From an uncultured Lachnospiraceae bacterium (GTDB taxonomy: Bacteria; Bacillota; Clostridia; Lachnospirales; Lachnospiraceae), in NCBI GenBank assembly GCA_900548905.1, contig URMK01000036.1, positions 1-64,000 of the forward strand: a stretch of 64,000 nt of DNA, written 5' to 3'. Made by a program: the position numbers and the translations under genes. A model generated the notes under the pieces. It had not been told where the DNA came from. It saw only the letters and a program-made list of their open reading frames with translations, and searched no databases. Shown here piece after piece: positions 7,957-17,514 of the stretch. The stretch's first letter is position 1; each line of letters begins with the position of its first letter.

Positions 7957-8883
7957 TTACCTGGATTGCAGGATGTTTTGAGGGACTTGCAGGCAAATGT
8001 TGCTGTCATATAGTTGTATAATTTGATGAAGTTTTTTGTCTGCATCCAAAGACAACGCGGCCGCTTCATCCAACAATGCAAGGTCTGCTTGTGATAACTC
8101 GGAATCATTGGAAGACATGAGAAACCAGGAAGTCAAATCGAGATTTTTTTTTAGACCGCACTCATATGGGACTAATTCTATTTTATTGAGTGATGCAAAA
8201 TCCCGCAATAACTGTCCTCTGATAAACCAAAAACCCCAATGTTCATCAATGCCGCATTTCATTGGATCAAATAAGCCATTGCGGCAAAGCTGCCAAACCT
8301 TGCCGGCATAAAGAAAGTCACTCCTGGACGAAAGGTCATTAGGATTAGGAATACGGTCATTAAGCATTGTTTTATCATTTAAAATAACCTTGTTGATTCC
8401 CCATTTATATAACATGCTCAACTGAAATGGATCAATTTGTGGGTCGCACATAATCCATTTGACTCCATTCCAGTATTCCACGATCCAATGATCTTCCAAA
8501 GTGCCTTGATATCCCAAATAAACAGAAAATCCACATCTGCTTCGTGCAGGGATCCCTTTGGCCCTTAGCAATGAACAAGCAAGTGTAGCATATTCTCTGC
8601 AAGAAGCTACAATACGGTTTTCCGGTAGCCTGGGGATTGTAATAGGGCGAGAGTCAAGCGTTAAAATCTCTGTAAGAAGATCGTCCATATGCAAAGGATA
8701 AAGTTCATGTGGATTCTCTGATGGAATCCCGTAGAATTTAAGCCATGCTCCGTGCATAATTAATCCCTGTACAATTTGGCATATGCATTGTGGATTGCCG
8801 GGAATACTTCCAATTACTTCATCAAAATCGTTTATTTCCGTAAATAAATATGAAGTTTTGTAGTATTGCAATGAATCTTTCAT
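7957..8883 (-). CDS. Transglutaminase-like domain protein
   Basis: Protein of 308 residues with a transglutaminase-like (papain-fold) core. The catalytic triad is recognisable: Cys95 in VASCREYA, His132 in EDHWIVEYW and Asp147 in MCDPQID. No signal peptide or membrane helix is evident, so it should act in the cytoplasm. Bacterial members are often proteases, peptide-modifying enzymes or amidases; the substrate is unknown. It stands alone on the minus strand, with AAAGG before the ATG and a TATACT -10 at 8937-8932 followed by an 18-bp near-palindrome at the predicted transcription start, so it is probably repressor-controlled. Confidence 0.8.
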   Translation of the reverse strand: MKDSLQYYKTSYLFTEINDFDEVIGSIPGNPQCICQIVQGLIMHGAWLKFYGIPSENPHELYPLHMDDLLTEILTLDSRPITIPRLPENRIVASCREYATLACSLLRAKGIPARSRCGFSVYLGYQGTLEDHWIVEYWNGVKWIMCDPQIDPFQLSMLYKWGINKVILNDKTMLNDRIPNPNDLSSRSDFLYAGKVWQLCRNGLFDPMKCGIDEHWGFWFIRGQLLRDFASLNKIELVPYECGLKKNLDLTSWFLMSSNDSELSQADLALLDEAAALSLDADKKLHQIIQLYDSNICLQVPQNILQSR

Positions 8884-8908
8884 AAACAGCTGCCTTTCCT
8901 ATTTTTTA

Positions 8909-8926
8909 TGTGAGGCGCCTCTCATA
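8909..8926. promoter_or_regulatory. Near-palindromic operator at the transglutaminase promoter
   Basis: An 18-bp dyad with a perfect GAGGCGCCTC core (8912-8921) and one mismatched pair outside it. It lies just downstream of the minus-strand -10 (TATACT, plus 8932-8937) and so overlaps the expected transcription start. The repressor is unknown. Confidence 0.5.
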
Positions 8927-9050
8927 TTTACAGTATAGCAGTTAATTTCTAGAAGAAAAGCATTTTGCTTTTCGAAGGTATTGACATATAGGACAGTTTT
9001 ATGGTGTGGATAATTTACCAGTCTGGGAAAACCGATAAGCTCCAACAGGC

Positions 9051-9079
9051 TTGACTTATAAATATTACGGATGTAAGAT
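9051..9079 (+). promoter_or_regulatory. Promoter of the lipoprotein gene at 9163
   Basis: TTGACT (9051-9056), 17-bp spacer, TAAGAT (9074-9079). A short hairpin (TGCACC 9120-9125 with GGTGCA 9137-9142) lies between it and the ribosome binding site CTAGGAGGG. Confidence 0.5.
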
Positions 9080-9162
9080 GTAAAAAGCAAACCATCTGTA
9101 GATGCAGTATAGTGTTTCCTGCACCCGACAGAGGCTGGTGCAACGCTGTACTAGGAGGGAAA

Positions 9163-10440
9163 ATGCTGAAGTATGGAAAGAAAAAAATCCTGATTTTATT
9201 TTGCTGTATTATCATAATCCCGGCCGGTTGCGGCCGGCGTTCGAACGCGGATACGGATGCTGAGTCTGGCCGGGAGGGACAATCCGCGCGGGTGACAGAA
9301 GCCGCCGGAACGGTTTCGGAAGAGGCGGGGGGCCGGGGAACATCGGGAACTGAAGATAAGGATGTCATCGAAGAAACAAAAGCCATAGCGGAATTATATC
9401 GGGATATTTATGAAAAAGCGGTTCGGGAAAATAAGACAGGTTCACAGGAGCTGGTGCGGGATATCATAAGCCGCCTTGGGGAAAACGGATATGCGGCAGT
9501 TGATACGGAGAATCAGATTAATATGGTGAATCCCGATCTGGTGAGGAACTTCTGCGGAAAGGTTGAAGAAAAGGAGGAGGCGGAAGCCACGATCCTCACA
9601 GTAATGGAAAAAGGTGATATAGTCCGCTATGACCTGGGTACTGCCGGAGGAACGGTGAATGTGGTCAGAATGGTACTGAACTGGAAGAACGGGGTCCCTG
9701 ATGTAACCTACCAGAATGCGTATCCTGCCTATTCCTGGACTTATGGAAATGACGGCTATCTCTTTTTTGACGAATACGTCCCGCCGGGATATGACGGCCC
9801 GCCCGGTTATACGGCCATTCGTATGGAACCATTGGATCCCGGGCTGCGGGAATTAAATGAAAAATATATTCTGCCGCCGGGATATGATCTGAACAACATG
9901 TTTACTGCGGATTGGAATGAAGAAGACTATGGAGAACTTAACTTTTACGATTTGTATGAACGGATGTATCAGATGAAGTATGGAAGGGCGCCTTTTGAAG
10001 CTGCCATTGACAGTGAGGTTTATCGGGTGCCGGAAGAGATTTTTGAAAGTGTGTTTACGGCATATTTCCGGCTGGACAGCAAAGTACTGAGGCAGTATAC
10101 GGATTATCTGGATAAGGAGAATGCTTACCGGTACCGGACGAGGGGACAGTATGATTTTGCCCCCACTCCCAGCGTGCCGTATCCCGAAGTGACCGCATGG
10201 GAAGTGAATACCGATGGTACGATAACGCTCACGGTAAATGCAGTATGGCCCAGGGAACATCTGGCCCGGGCTTTTTCCCATGAGGTGGTAATCCGTCTTT
10301 TGGAGGACGGCCGTTTTCAATATGTCTCCAACCATGTGATTCCGTCGGAAAATAATGTGGAACCGGTTTGGTATACGGACAGGCTGAGCGAGGAACAGTG
10401 GGAAAATTATTATGGAGAAAGGTTCCTTCCGGTAACATGA
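9163..10440 (+). CDS. Uncharacterised lipoprotein (possibly DUF6070-like)
   Basis: Predicted lipoprotein of 425 residues. The signal peptide ends IIIIPAGC with the lipobox cysteine at residue 23, then comes a charged, low-complexity linker rich in Glu, Ala and Thr (about 25-75), then a globular, aromatic-rich domain of about 340 residues. I do not recognise enzyme motifs; the overall pattern is reminiscent of the DUF6070 lipoproteins of Lachnospiraceae, with low certainty. ATG 9163 is chosen because AGGAGG is well spaced before it and it yields the signal peptide. It appears monocistronic and should sit on the outer face of the membrane. Confidence 0.65.
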   Translation: MLKYGKKKILILFCCIIIIPAGCGRRSNADTDAESGREGQSARVTEAAGTVSEEAGGRGTSGTEDKDVIEETKAIAELYRDIYEKAVRENKTGSQELVRDIISRLGENGYAAVDTENQINMVNPDLVRNFCGKVEEKEEAEATILTVMEKGDIVRYDLGTAGGTVNVVRMVLNWKNGVPDVTYQNAYPAYSWTYGNDGYLFFDEYVPPGYDGPPGYTAIRMEPLDPGLRELNEKYILPPGYDLNNMFTADWNEEDYGELNFYDLYERMYQMKYGRAPFEAAIDSEVYRVPEEIFESVFTAYFRLDSKVLRQYTDYLDKENAYRYRTRGQYDFAPTPSVPYPEVTAWEVNTDGTITLTVNAVWPREHLARAFSHEVVIRLLEDGRFQYVSNHVIPSENNVEPVWYTDRLSEEQWENYYGERFLPVT

Positions 10441-10768
10441 AAAATAAAATACGCAAACTTCGCAGTTGCCGAATGGCCTTCCGCCTCTGCGAAGTTTGCG
10501 TAAAATAGCTGATACTGTAGCAGCCAGCCGTCCAATGCGGCTGGTTTTTTATTTCTTGTAAACATTGTGTATAATGCGCATGAATAACGAAAAAACAGCT
10601 GTATATTATAACAAAATAGTATATAAAAAAAGGAATAGCTTGTTCGAAATTATAATAAACTAAAAAAATAACACATTTTACAATAAATATTAAGTATATT
10701 TGCACAAGCAGAATTTATATAATGTCCTTGTTGACAAGAAACGTATATGTATTATGGAGGGATTCGTT
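10441..10768. other. Intergenic region with a long hairpin and AT-rich leader
   Basis: No gene seen. A perfect 16-bp stem occupies 10450-10465 and 10487-10502. From 10560 on the sequence is very AT-rich and should contain the promoter of the sugar transporter operon; TATAAT occurs at 10718-10723 but I could not pair it with a good -35. A short dyad CTTG-ttga-CAAG lies at 10727-10738. Confidence 0.5.
10450..10502. repeat. Perfect 16-bp inverted repeat
   Basis: TACGCAAACTTCGCAG (10450-10465) and its exact complement at 10487-10502, loop 21 bases. On the plus strand no T-run follows. On the minus strand the stem is followed by TTTTATTTTT. It is placed to end the lipoprotein transcript but has better terminator form on the minus strand. 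Confidence 0.7.
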
Positions 10769-12154
10769 ATGAAGAGAAAAACAATAAGTATCGGTATGGC
10801 GGTTCTTTTGGCAGTGTCCCTGCTGTCCGGCTGCGGCGGAAAGAGTACGGCAGAAACCGGAAATACGGGGAGCGCCGAAGCGGTACAGGGAACGGACAAT
10901 GCCAAAGATACCCAGGCCGGAGGGGAAGAAGCCGGAGAGCCGGTTACAATCAATTTCCAGACCTGGAATCCGGGAGAGGGTGCGGCAATTGACGAGGTTA
11001 TTGCAGCTTTTGAGGCGAAATATCCGAACATTAAGGTCAACCATGTATACATGCCCTATACCGACCATGTGGAAAAGCTGAAAATTGATTTGGCCAGCGG
11101 AGAAGGCGCGGATGTGTTCGGTATGCAGACCGGTGCAACCATAAAGGAATTCCGGGATTTTGAAATGGATCTGACAAGCTTTGCGGAAGAATCATGGGGA
11201 AGCAGCTGGCAGGATCAGTACATGGATTTCTGCATGGATCTTCTGAATGAGGACGGCCATTATTACGGACTTCCTCTTGGACTCACCTATGCCGGCTTTA
11301 CGTGGGCGGATGTAAACATGCTGAAGGAATACGGACTGGAAGTGCCTTCTTCCTATGATGACCTGAAGGAATGTGCAAAGGTGCTCCGCGATAATGGGCA
11401 ATATCCTCTGACCATCGGGGCAAAAGACGCCTGGATTAATATCGATACCTGGATGAGTATGGCAAATGACATCAACGCAGAAAAGCTGTATTCCGCAATA
11501 GAAGGGGAAACACCTTTTACGGATCCGGAGCTGGTGGAATCCCTGGCATTGTGGCAGTCCTGTTTCACCGAAGGAATATTCCAGGATGGAGCTTTGGGCG
11601 TGGGCGTATATAATGATACCTCCGATCTCTTTGAAAAGGAAGGAAGCATACCCATGATTCAAAACGGTTCCTGGGCCGCAGGTTTTTATGTGAGCGGGGA
11701 TCCGGATCAGGACAGGGTTTTTAATTCCGAAGGGGCGGATCATGATATTTTCCTGATTGATTGGAATAATGACGGCAAGGTATGCCCGGTTACCGCATCC
11801 GTGGATGTCTGCCTGTGTATGAACAAAAACACCAAAAATCCGGAGGCTGCCTGGACGTTTATTGATTTCATGCTTCATGAAGGCCAGGATATCCTCATTA
11901 ACCATTATTTCTCCTATTGTCCCTCCAGAAAGGATCTGGATCTGAATGTACAGGGAATGAACCAGGACGGACTGGATAATCTGGCGTATATTGTGGAGCA
12001 GGCCGAGAACAACCTGGGCGGTTACCGGGAAATGGCTTATGCGGATCTGAAGCAGATGATCAGTGATCAGCTGACGGTACTTGCCCTGGGAGATGCCACA
12101 CCGGAAGAAGCGGCAGCAACAATTGAAGCGGCTTCCCAGGCACAGGCCAGGTAG
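10769..12154 (+). CDS. Sugar ABC transporter substrate-binding lipoprotein
   Basis: Extracellular solute-binding protein of 461 residues (family 1, maltose-binding type). The signal peptide has a lipobox (LLSGC, Cys22), followed by a flexible Gly/Thr/Ala/Glu linker and a two-lobed binding fold beginning VTINFQTWNPGEG. The ATG at 10769 is preferred to upstream starts because GGAGG precedes it and the signal peptide begins there. It heads an operon with two permeases, a sensor kinase, an ADP-ribosylglycohydrolase homologue and a response regulator. No ATPase is encoded here; a shared MsmK-type ATPase elsewhere is the usual solution in this group. Ligand unknown. Confidence 0.92.
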   Translation: MKRKTISIGMAVLLAVSLLSGCGGKSTAETGNTGSAEAVQGTDNAKDTQAGGEEAGEPVTINFQTWNPGEGAAIDEVIAAFEAKYPNIKVNHVYMPYTDHVEKLKIDLASGEGADVFGMQTGATIKEFRDFEMDLTSFAEESWGSSWQDQYMDFCMDLLNEDGHYYGLPLGLTYAGFTWADVNMLKEYGLEVPSSYDDLKECAKVLRDNGQYPLTIGAKDAWINIDTWMSMANDINAEKLYSAIEGETPFTDPELVESLALWQSCFTEGIFQDGALGVGVYNDTSDLFEKEGSIPMIQNGSWAAGFYVSGDPDQDRVFNSEGADHDIFLIDWNNDGKVCPVTASVDVCLCMNKNTKNPEAAWTFIDFMLHEGQDILINHYFSYCPSRKDLDLNVQGMNQDGLDNLAYIVEQAENNLGGYREMAYADLKQMISDQLTVLALGDATPEEAAATIEAASQAQAR

Positions 12155-12249
12155 AAACAATATACGGCAGTTTCGTCAAATATGCCGCAGGAATCAAAGA
12201 GGGTGCTTCCGGGAAGTCCCGGGGGCGTCCTCCTAAGGAGGGAAGTACC

Positions 12250-13137
12250 GTGAAAAAGAAATCCTGTACGGGGTATTTATTTATCCTGCCGATTGTGGTC
12301 CTTTTTCTGATATTTATCGTCTATCCAATCTGCTATAATTTTGTTATCAGCTTTTATGAATGGAACGGTATCAATATCGAAAAGGTGTTTGTGGGATTTG
12401 ATAACTATAAGAATGTTCTTAAGGATCCCATCATGCTGAAGATTATCAGAAATTTTGTTGTGTTTGCTTTATTTACCATTATTATTCAGGCATTTTTCGG
12501 TCTGGTATTCGCCAACTTTTTTATAAGAAAGCTGAGATTTGCTTCTTTTTACCGGATTATTTTTTATATTCCCGTAATTGCCACGCCTGCAATTGTGGGG
12601 AATATATTTTCCAAAATATTTGAGACCAACAGAGGCTATCTGAATGTATTTCTGCGGTTTCTGCATCTGGACGGATTGTGCCAGCAGTGGCTGGCGGATC
12701 CGAAATGGGCGCTTGCCTGTATTATCTTCGTAAATATATGGCAGTGGACGGGGTACAGCATGCTGATGTATTATGCCAATATGCTGAATATCCCCCAGGA
12801 TTTGTATGAAGCGGCAACCATTGACGGGGCCGGGCAGATCCAGCAGTTTACCAAAATCACTTTTCCGCTTCTGAGGGGGACCCATTATACCCTGTTTATC
12901 ATGGGAATGTTGGGATCGTTAAAATGTTTTGATCTTCCTTATGTGCTCACCAGGGGCGGCCCGAATTATGCCACAGAGTTCTTTTCCACCTATATTTACA
13001 AGCAGTCCTTTAATCTGTTTAAACAGGGGCCGGCGTCCGCGATTGTCATGGTAATGTTTGTGGTAGCTATGGTGATTACGCTGATACAGCTGAAATTTTA
13101 TTATCGGAATGATAAGGATAAGGAGTTGGCGGGCTGA
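12250..13137 (+). CDS. Sugar ABC transporter permease (MalF-type)
   Basis: Inner-membrane subunit of 295 residues with six predicted helices and the EAA loop (YEAATIDGAGQIQQFTKIT, about residues 185-203) that docks to the ATPase. It starts after AAGGAGGGAAG and ends in a TGATG overlap with the second permease. It partners the binding protein at 10769. Confidence 0.93.
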   Translation: MKKKSCTGYLFILPIVVLFLIFIVYPICYNFVISFYEWNGINIEKVFVGFDNYKNVLKDPIMLKIIRNFVVFALFTIIIQAFFGLVFANFFIRKLRFASFYRIIFYIPVIATPAIVGNIFSKIFETNRGYLNVFLRFLHLDGLCQQWLADPKWALACIIFVNIWQWTGYSMLMYYANMLNIPQDLYEAATIDGAGQIQQFTKITFPLLRGTHYTLFIMGMLGSLKCFDLPYVLTRGGPNYATEFFSTYIYKQSFNLFKQGPASAIVMVMFVVAMVITLIQLKFYYRNDKDKELAG

Positions 13138-13931
13138 TGAGAAAATCATTATTATTTAAAATAACCGGACAGCTGATATGTGTTCTTGCGACGGCGGTTT
13201 TTCTGTTCCCGCTCGTGCTTATGATCATCCGTTCGTTTAAAGGGGAAGGCATCCGCAATTACGCAAAGGTTTTTGAAACGGTGAATCTGGCGCCTAATTT
13301 TTTTACCAGCATAACCGTTGTGCTAGGCACGCTGCTTATTGTTTCCGCAGTGGCTGCAATGGCGGCATTCGCTTTTTCCAAGCTGGATTTTCCGTTTAAA
13401 AAGGCTATTTATTATATGCTTCTTACCGGAATGATGATTCCTACCTCGGCGCTTATTTTCCCGTTGTTTCAAATCGTAAAAGGGCTTAAAATAAATAATA
13501 CCCCTTTTTCCCTGATTTTTCCTTATGCGACGCTGAACTGCTGTTTTAACCTGATGGTGCTGAAAAACTATTTTGACGCACTGCCTAATGAGCTGATGGA
13601 GTCCGCCAGGATTGACGGGGCAGGAAAAGGCAGGATTTTCCTGAGTATTATGATGCCTATAGCGGTTCCGGGGCTGGCTTTTGTCCTGATACAGACATTC
13701 CTTTCGGCCTGGAACGAATTGCAGATGGCTATGATTTTTATCAATGATACATCTCTGCAGCCTATATCAGTGGTTCCGCTGCGGTTCACGCAGACTGCGG
13801 GGGTGCAGGGGTTTCCGCTGGAGGTGATGTATGCGGCGCTGGTGATTTGCCTGAGTCCGATTGCCGTGTTTTACATATTCGGATCCCGTTTTCTGATAGC
13901 GGGGCTGACACAGGGAGCCATAAAAGGATAA
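13137..13931 (+). CDS. Sugar ABC transporter permease (MalG-type)
   Basis: Second membrane subunit, 264 residues, with six helices and an EAA loop (MESARIDGAGKGRIF). The ATG overlaps the stop of the preceding permease, so translation is coupled. The 21-base gap to the sensor kinase gene, with its AGGAGGGGG site, suggests one transcript. Confidence 0.93.
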   Translation: MRKSLLFKITGQLICVLATAVFLFPLVLMIIRSFKGEGIRNYAKVFETVNLAPNFFTSITVVLGTLLIVSAVAAMAAFAFSKLDFPFKKAIYYMLLTGMMIPTSALIFPLFQIVKGLKINNTPFSLIFPYATLNCCFNLMVLKNYFDALPNELMESARIDGAGKGRIFLSIMMPIAVPGLAFVLIQTFLSAWNELQMAMIFINDTSLQPISVVPLRFTQTAGVQGFPLEVMYAALVICLSPIAVFYIFGSRFLIAGLTQGAIKG

Positions 13932-13952
13932 AAGCAGGAGGGGGTTCCCATT

Positions 13953-15836
13953 ATGAAAGGCGTTCCTATTACTTTCCGTATACGGAAAAGCCTGAGTACC
14001 AAAATCACATGGATGAACGCGGGGATAATCCTGCTGATATTCATCAGCCTGATATTTGCAACGGTATCGATCAATTACCAGCTGACCCTGGAAAATGAAA
14101 AACAGAAAATGAATGTTTATATTTCCAATACCTTAAGCTCTATTGACAATAAGCTGAAGGATATGGGAAGGGTTTCGCTCATGACCTATTCCGACGAGCG
14201 GACCCAGGATATTTTAATGAATTATAATTCTTATGAATATGCGCGGCAGCTGGAGAGCGTGGAATATTTGAGGAAGCTGTATACCTCCCTTATCACCATC
14301 CGCGAGGATATCAATTCCGTCTATCTTTTTGATTTGGATTCCCTTGTTTTCTGGCAGGATAACCTGGATCCGTCCCTGAGAAGATATTCGGATATGACCG
14401 TGTTCCTGAAGCGGATGGAAGAGTGGGAGGAAAAGGATAGAAGCGTGTCGGGCTGCCGGCTGGTGGTCGGGGTACAGCCGGAATTCATGCGTTACAGCAC
14501 AAGAAACCTGGAAGATGAATATACCAGGCACTGCATATACCTGGTGCGGGCGATACGGAGTTTTTCGCCAAATGAGCCGATAGGGCATATCCTTCTGATC
14601 ACTACCATGGAAAATATCCGGGAAGTATTGAATGAATATCTGGATGAAGAGGTGGAGTATACACTTTTGACGGAGGAAGGGGATATTGTCTGTGATGAAG
14701 ATGCGGAATACCTGGGAAAGAATATAAAGGATGTTTCACCGGAAATCTATCTGCGGATGAATGAGGATGCAGGGGTTTTCCGGGAACGGATTAGGGGAAA
14801 GGCCTGTCTGGTCACGTATCAGAAATCCCGGTACAGCGGCATGATACTGGTGACCAGAAGATCGGTAGCTCTCATATGGAAGGATGCCATGCGTTTTATC
14901 GGGATCACAGTTGCCGTTTTTCTGGTTCTCCTTGGATTAACCGTATCCCTGACCTTCCATGGAACGAGGAAAATGCTCCGTCCCCTGACGATGCTTACCG
15001 ATTCCATGGCCCATTTTAACCAGGATGATATGGGGATGCGGTTTGCGGTTGCCTCCGAAGATGAAACGGGCCGCCTGGTGGCTTCCTTTAACAAAATGAT
15101 GGATAGGCTCAACCAGCTGATTGAGTCGGAATACGAAGGAAAGGTTCGCCTGAAGGAGGCGCAGCTGAAGCAGCAGAGGATGTCCCTGCTGTATCTGAAA
15201 AACCAGATTAATCCCCATTTCCTGTACAATACACTGGATACCATCCGCATTAAGGCGGAGCTGAACGGGGACAGGGAAGTGTCTGCCATGATCATGCAGA
15301 TGGTTGATTTTTTCCGGCTGAGTGTAAAAGCCGACAGCCAGATGGTGTCGGTAAGCCACGAGATCCGCCTGATTCAGGCCTATCTGAAGCTGATGTGCTG
15401 CCGATATCCGTTTCTGAACTGCGAATATGATATCGATGAGTCACTGCTGAATGTGGAAATGCCTAATTTCATTCTGCAGCCGCTGGTGGAAAACAGCGTG
15501 ATGCACGGGCTGCGGGGGGTGGGCTACCGGGGGACGGTACGGCTGTCAGTCAGCAGGGAAGCGGCGGGCGGGGAAACAATTGTTATCCGTATATACGACA
15601 ACGGGGCAGGATTCTCTCCCGGAACCAGAAGTCTGTTGGAGAATGTGCTGCAGAATGCGGGGGACGATACCTGTGAAACAGGGGCGGAGGAAATGCACAT
15701 CGGAATTGTCAATGTGCAAAGAAGGCTGAAAATGTTTTATCCGGATACCGCGGGGCTGTCCTATCAGGACAATCCGGAAGGCGGGGTCACGGTGACATTG
15801 ATCATAAAAAACAATATAGAAAGAGAGAGGGTATGA
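13953..15836 (+). CDS. Sensor histidine kinase (YesM family)
   Basis: Membrane sensor kinase of 627 residues: N-terminal helix (about 23-45), extracellular sensing region (about 46-305), second helix (about 310-330), HAMP domain, His_kinase domain with the phospho-accepting histidine in NQINPHFLYNTLD (about residue 421) and a C-terminal ATPase domain (PLVENSVMHG, DNGAGF). The family pairs with AraC-type response regulators and senses sugars or a sugar-loaded binding protein. Its likely partner is the regulator at 17515, with one enzyme gene in between. It is in the importer operon, so the two-component system probably controls this importer. Confidence 0.93.
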   Translation: MKGVPITFRIRKSLSTKITWMNAGIILLIFISLIFATVSINYQLTLENEKQKMNVYISNTLSSIDNKLKDMGRVSLMTYSDERTQDILMNYNSYEYARQLESVEYLRKLYTSLITIREDINSVYLFDLDSLVFWQDNLDPSLRRYSDMTVFLKRMEEWEEKDRSVSGCRLVVGVQPEFMRYSTRNLEDEYTRHCIYLVRAIRSFSPNEPIGHILLITTMENIREVLNEYLDEEVEYTLLTEEGDIVCDEDAEYLGKNIKDVSPEIYLRMNEDAGVFRERIRGKACLVTYQKSRYSGMILVTRRSVALIWKDAMRFIGITVAVFLVLLGLTVSLTFHGTRKMLRPLTMLTDSMAHFNQDDMGMRFAVASEDETGRLVASFNKMMDRLNQLIESEYEGKVRLKEAQLKQQRMSLLYLKNQINPHFLYNTLDTIRIKAELNGDREVSAMIMQMVDFFRLSVKADSQMVSVSHEIRLIQAYLKLMCCRYPFLNCEYDIDESLLNVEMPNFILQPLVENSVMHGLRGVGYRGTVRLSVSREAAGGETIVIRIYDNGAGFSPGTRSLLENVLQNAGDDTCETGAEEMHIGIVNVQRRLKMFYPDTAGLSYQDNPEGGVTVTLIIKNNIERERV

Positions 15837-15837
15837 A

Positions 15838-17400
15838 ATGAAAACACTGGATTTTGCGACCTACAAAGACAAAGTGATGGGCTGCTGGGCAGGCAAAAAC
15901 ATCGGCGGCGTGCTGGGAGCGCCGTTTGAAGGAAAGAGACAGGTAAATGATATCTCTTTTTACACGCAGGATCTGTCCATGGGGCCGCCGCCCAACGATG
16001 ATCTGGACCTGCAGATCATCTGGCTGGCGGCGGTGGAACGCTATGGCAGGAATGTAAACGCCTCCATACTTGGGGAATACTGGCTTTCCTTCTGCATTCC
16101 CAACTGGGTGGAATACGGTACAGGAAAAGCGAATCTGCGTGCAGGCCTGCAGCCTCCGCTGTCCGGGCTGATTGACAATACCTATAAGGACAGCTGCGGC
16201 TGTTATATCCGTTCGGAAATCTGGGCCTGTCTGGCTCCCGGGAATCCGGAGCTGGCAGCACGCTATGCCTACGAAGATGCCATTGTGGATCACGAAGGGG
16301 AAGGCATGTATGGGGAGATTTTTTTCGCCGCCCTTCAAAGCGCCGCTTTTGTGGAAAGTGATAAGCGCGAGTTGATTGCTATTGCGCTGTCCTATATCCC
16401 GGAGGAAAGCAAGACAGCGGCAGCTGTCTGCAAGGCCATGGAATGCTATGACAGCCATGTGGACTTTGCGGAGGCACGCAGGCAGATACATAACACGGCT
16501 CCCGGAACCTTCGGCATCCAGAGCGGCACCATCCATGATATCCCGAAGGAAGGAAACGAAGGGCTGGAAATCGGGGCGCCCGGCTTTGATGCACCGGAAA
16601 ATGTGGCGTTTACCATTGCCGGCTGGCTTTATGGGGAAGAAGATTTTGGCAAGAGCCTTTGTATGGCGGTGGCCTGCGGAGAGGATACGGATTGTACCTG
16701 TGCAACCCTGGGGGCGGTGCTGGGAATCATCTCCGGTGCATCGGGGCTTCCCGAAAAATGGACCGCGCCTCTGGATGACAAAATTGCCACATTATGCATT
16801 GATAAGACCAGCGGCGGCATCTGGGTGCCTTCCACGGTGACCGAACTTACCGAGCGGGTGATGCGTGCGGTACCCGGCTTCCTCGGCCAGGATATCTGCG
16901 ATATTTTTGCGGAAGGCGGAATGACGATTACGTGTGAGGAAGGCAGCGGATTATACTGCAAAAAGACTACGGATTATCTTCCGAAAATCAATGGAAACGG
17001 CAAGGACGAAGCTCTTCCTGTCAGAGATCTGTGCAGCCTTTCCCCTTATGTGGTAAGGTATGCGTTCCCGGCGTTTAACATTATGGTGGATTACGAGGAT
17101 TCTGTTTTTTTCAGGGCAGGAGAAGCCAGGAAAATAAAAGTGACTGTCACCAATTCCCATACCATGCGTCAGCAGCAGTGGGCGAAAATCAGCGTTTATA
17201 TGCCCTCCGGAGTAGAACTGCTGAATGGGAAGAGCTATACCCTTCCGCTGAATAATCTGTACGGCTCCAAAGCGGAAGCGGAAATTGCGTTTCATACAGA
17301 AGGTTATGACGGCGGAAAGCTGGAGTTTGTGGTAGAGGTATCGCTGGAAGGACGACACTCGTCAGGGGCTGTAAAGGTAACGCTGATGCGGGAGGCATAG
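15838..17400 (+). CDS. ADP-ribosylglycohydrolase family protein
   Basis: Protein of 520 residues. The N-terminal about 350 residues match the ADP-ribosylglycohydrolase (DraG/ARH) fold, including acidic metal-ligand motifs PNDDLDLQ (about 52-59) and CGEDTDCT (about 280-287), which in the family bind two Mg2+ ions. The remaining about 140 residues look like a beta-rich, Ig-like accessory domain. No signal peptide, so cytoplasmic. It begins 2 bases after the kinase stop and lies between kinase and regulator in a sugar-importer operon, which suggests it hydrolyses an imported glycoside rather than, or as well as, ADP-ribose. That is inference from context. Confidence 0.85.
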   Translation: MKTLDFATYKDKVMGCWAGKNIGGVLGAPFEGKRQVNDISFYTQDLSMGPPPNDDLDLQIIWLAAVERYGRNVNASILGEYWLSFCIPNWVEYGTGKANLRAGLQPPLSGLIDNTYKDSCGCYIRSEIWACLAPGNPELAARYAYEDAIVDHEGEGMYGEIFFAALQSAAFVESDKRELIAIALSYIPEESKTAAAVCKAMECYDSHVDFAEARRQIHNTAPGTFGIQSGTIHDIPKEGNEGLEIGAPGFDAPENVAFTIAGWLYGEEDFGKSLCMAVACGEDTDCTCATLGAVLGIISGASGLPEKWTAPLDDKIATLCIDKTSGGIWVPSTVTELTERVMRAVPGFLGQDICDIFAEGGMTITCEEGSGLYCKKTTDYLPKINGNGKDEALPVRDLCSLSPYVVRYAFPAFNIMVDYEDSVFFRAGEARKIKVTVTNSHTMRQQQWAKISVYMPSGVELLNGKSYTLPLNNLYGSKAEAEIAFHTEGYDGGKLEFVVEVSLEGRHSSGAVKVTLMREA

Positions 17401-17514
17401 AGCTGTTCTGACTCATCTGAACGGTTGCGAAAGCATATAGTATAAGCCCATGGCCGGAAGGGCGTGGGCTTACGGCCTTTGCCGCGGGGCACGGCAGATG
17501 GCAGGGGAGGCAGA

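Noticed and set aside
10450..10502. Hairpin as a plus-strand intrinsic terminator of the lipoprotein gene
   Set aside because: The stem is perfect but no T-run follows on the plus strand; kept only as an inverted repeat.
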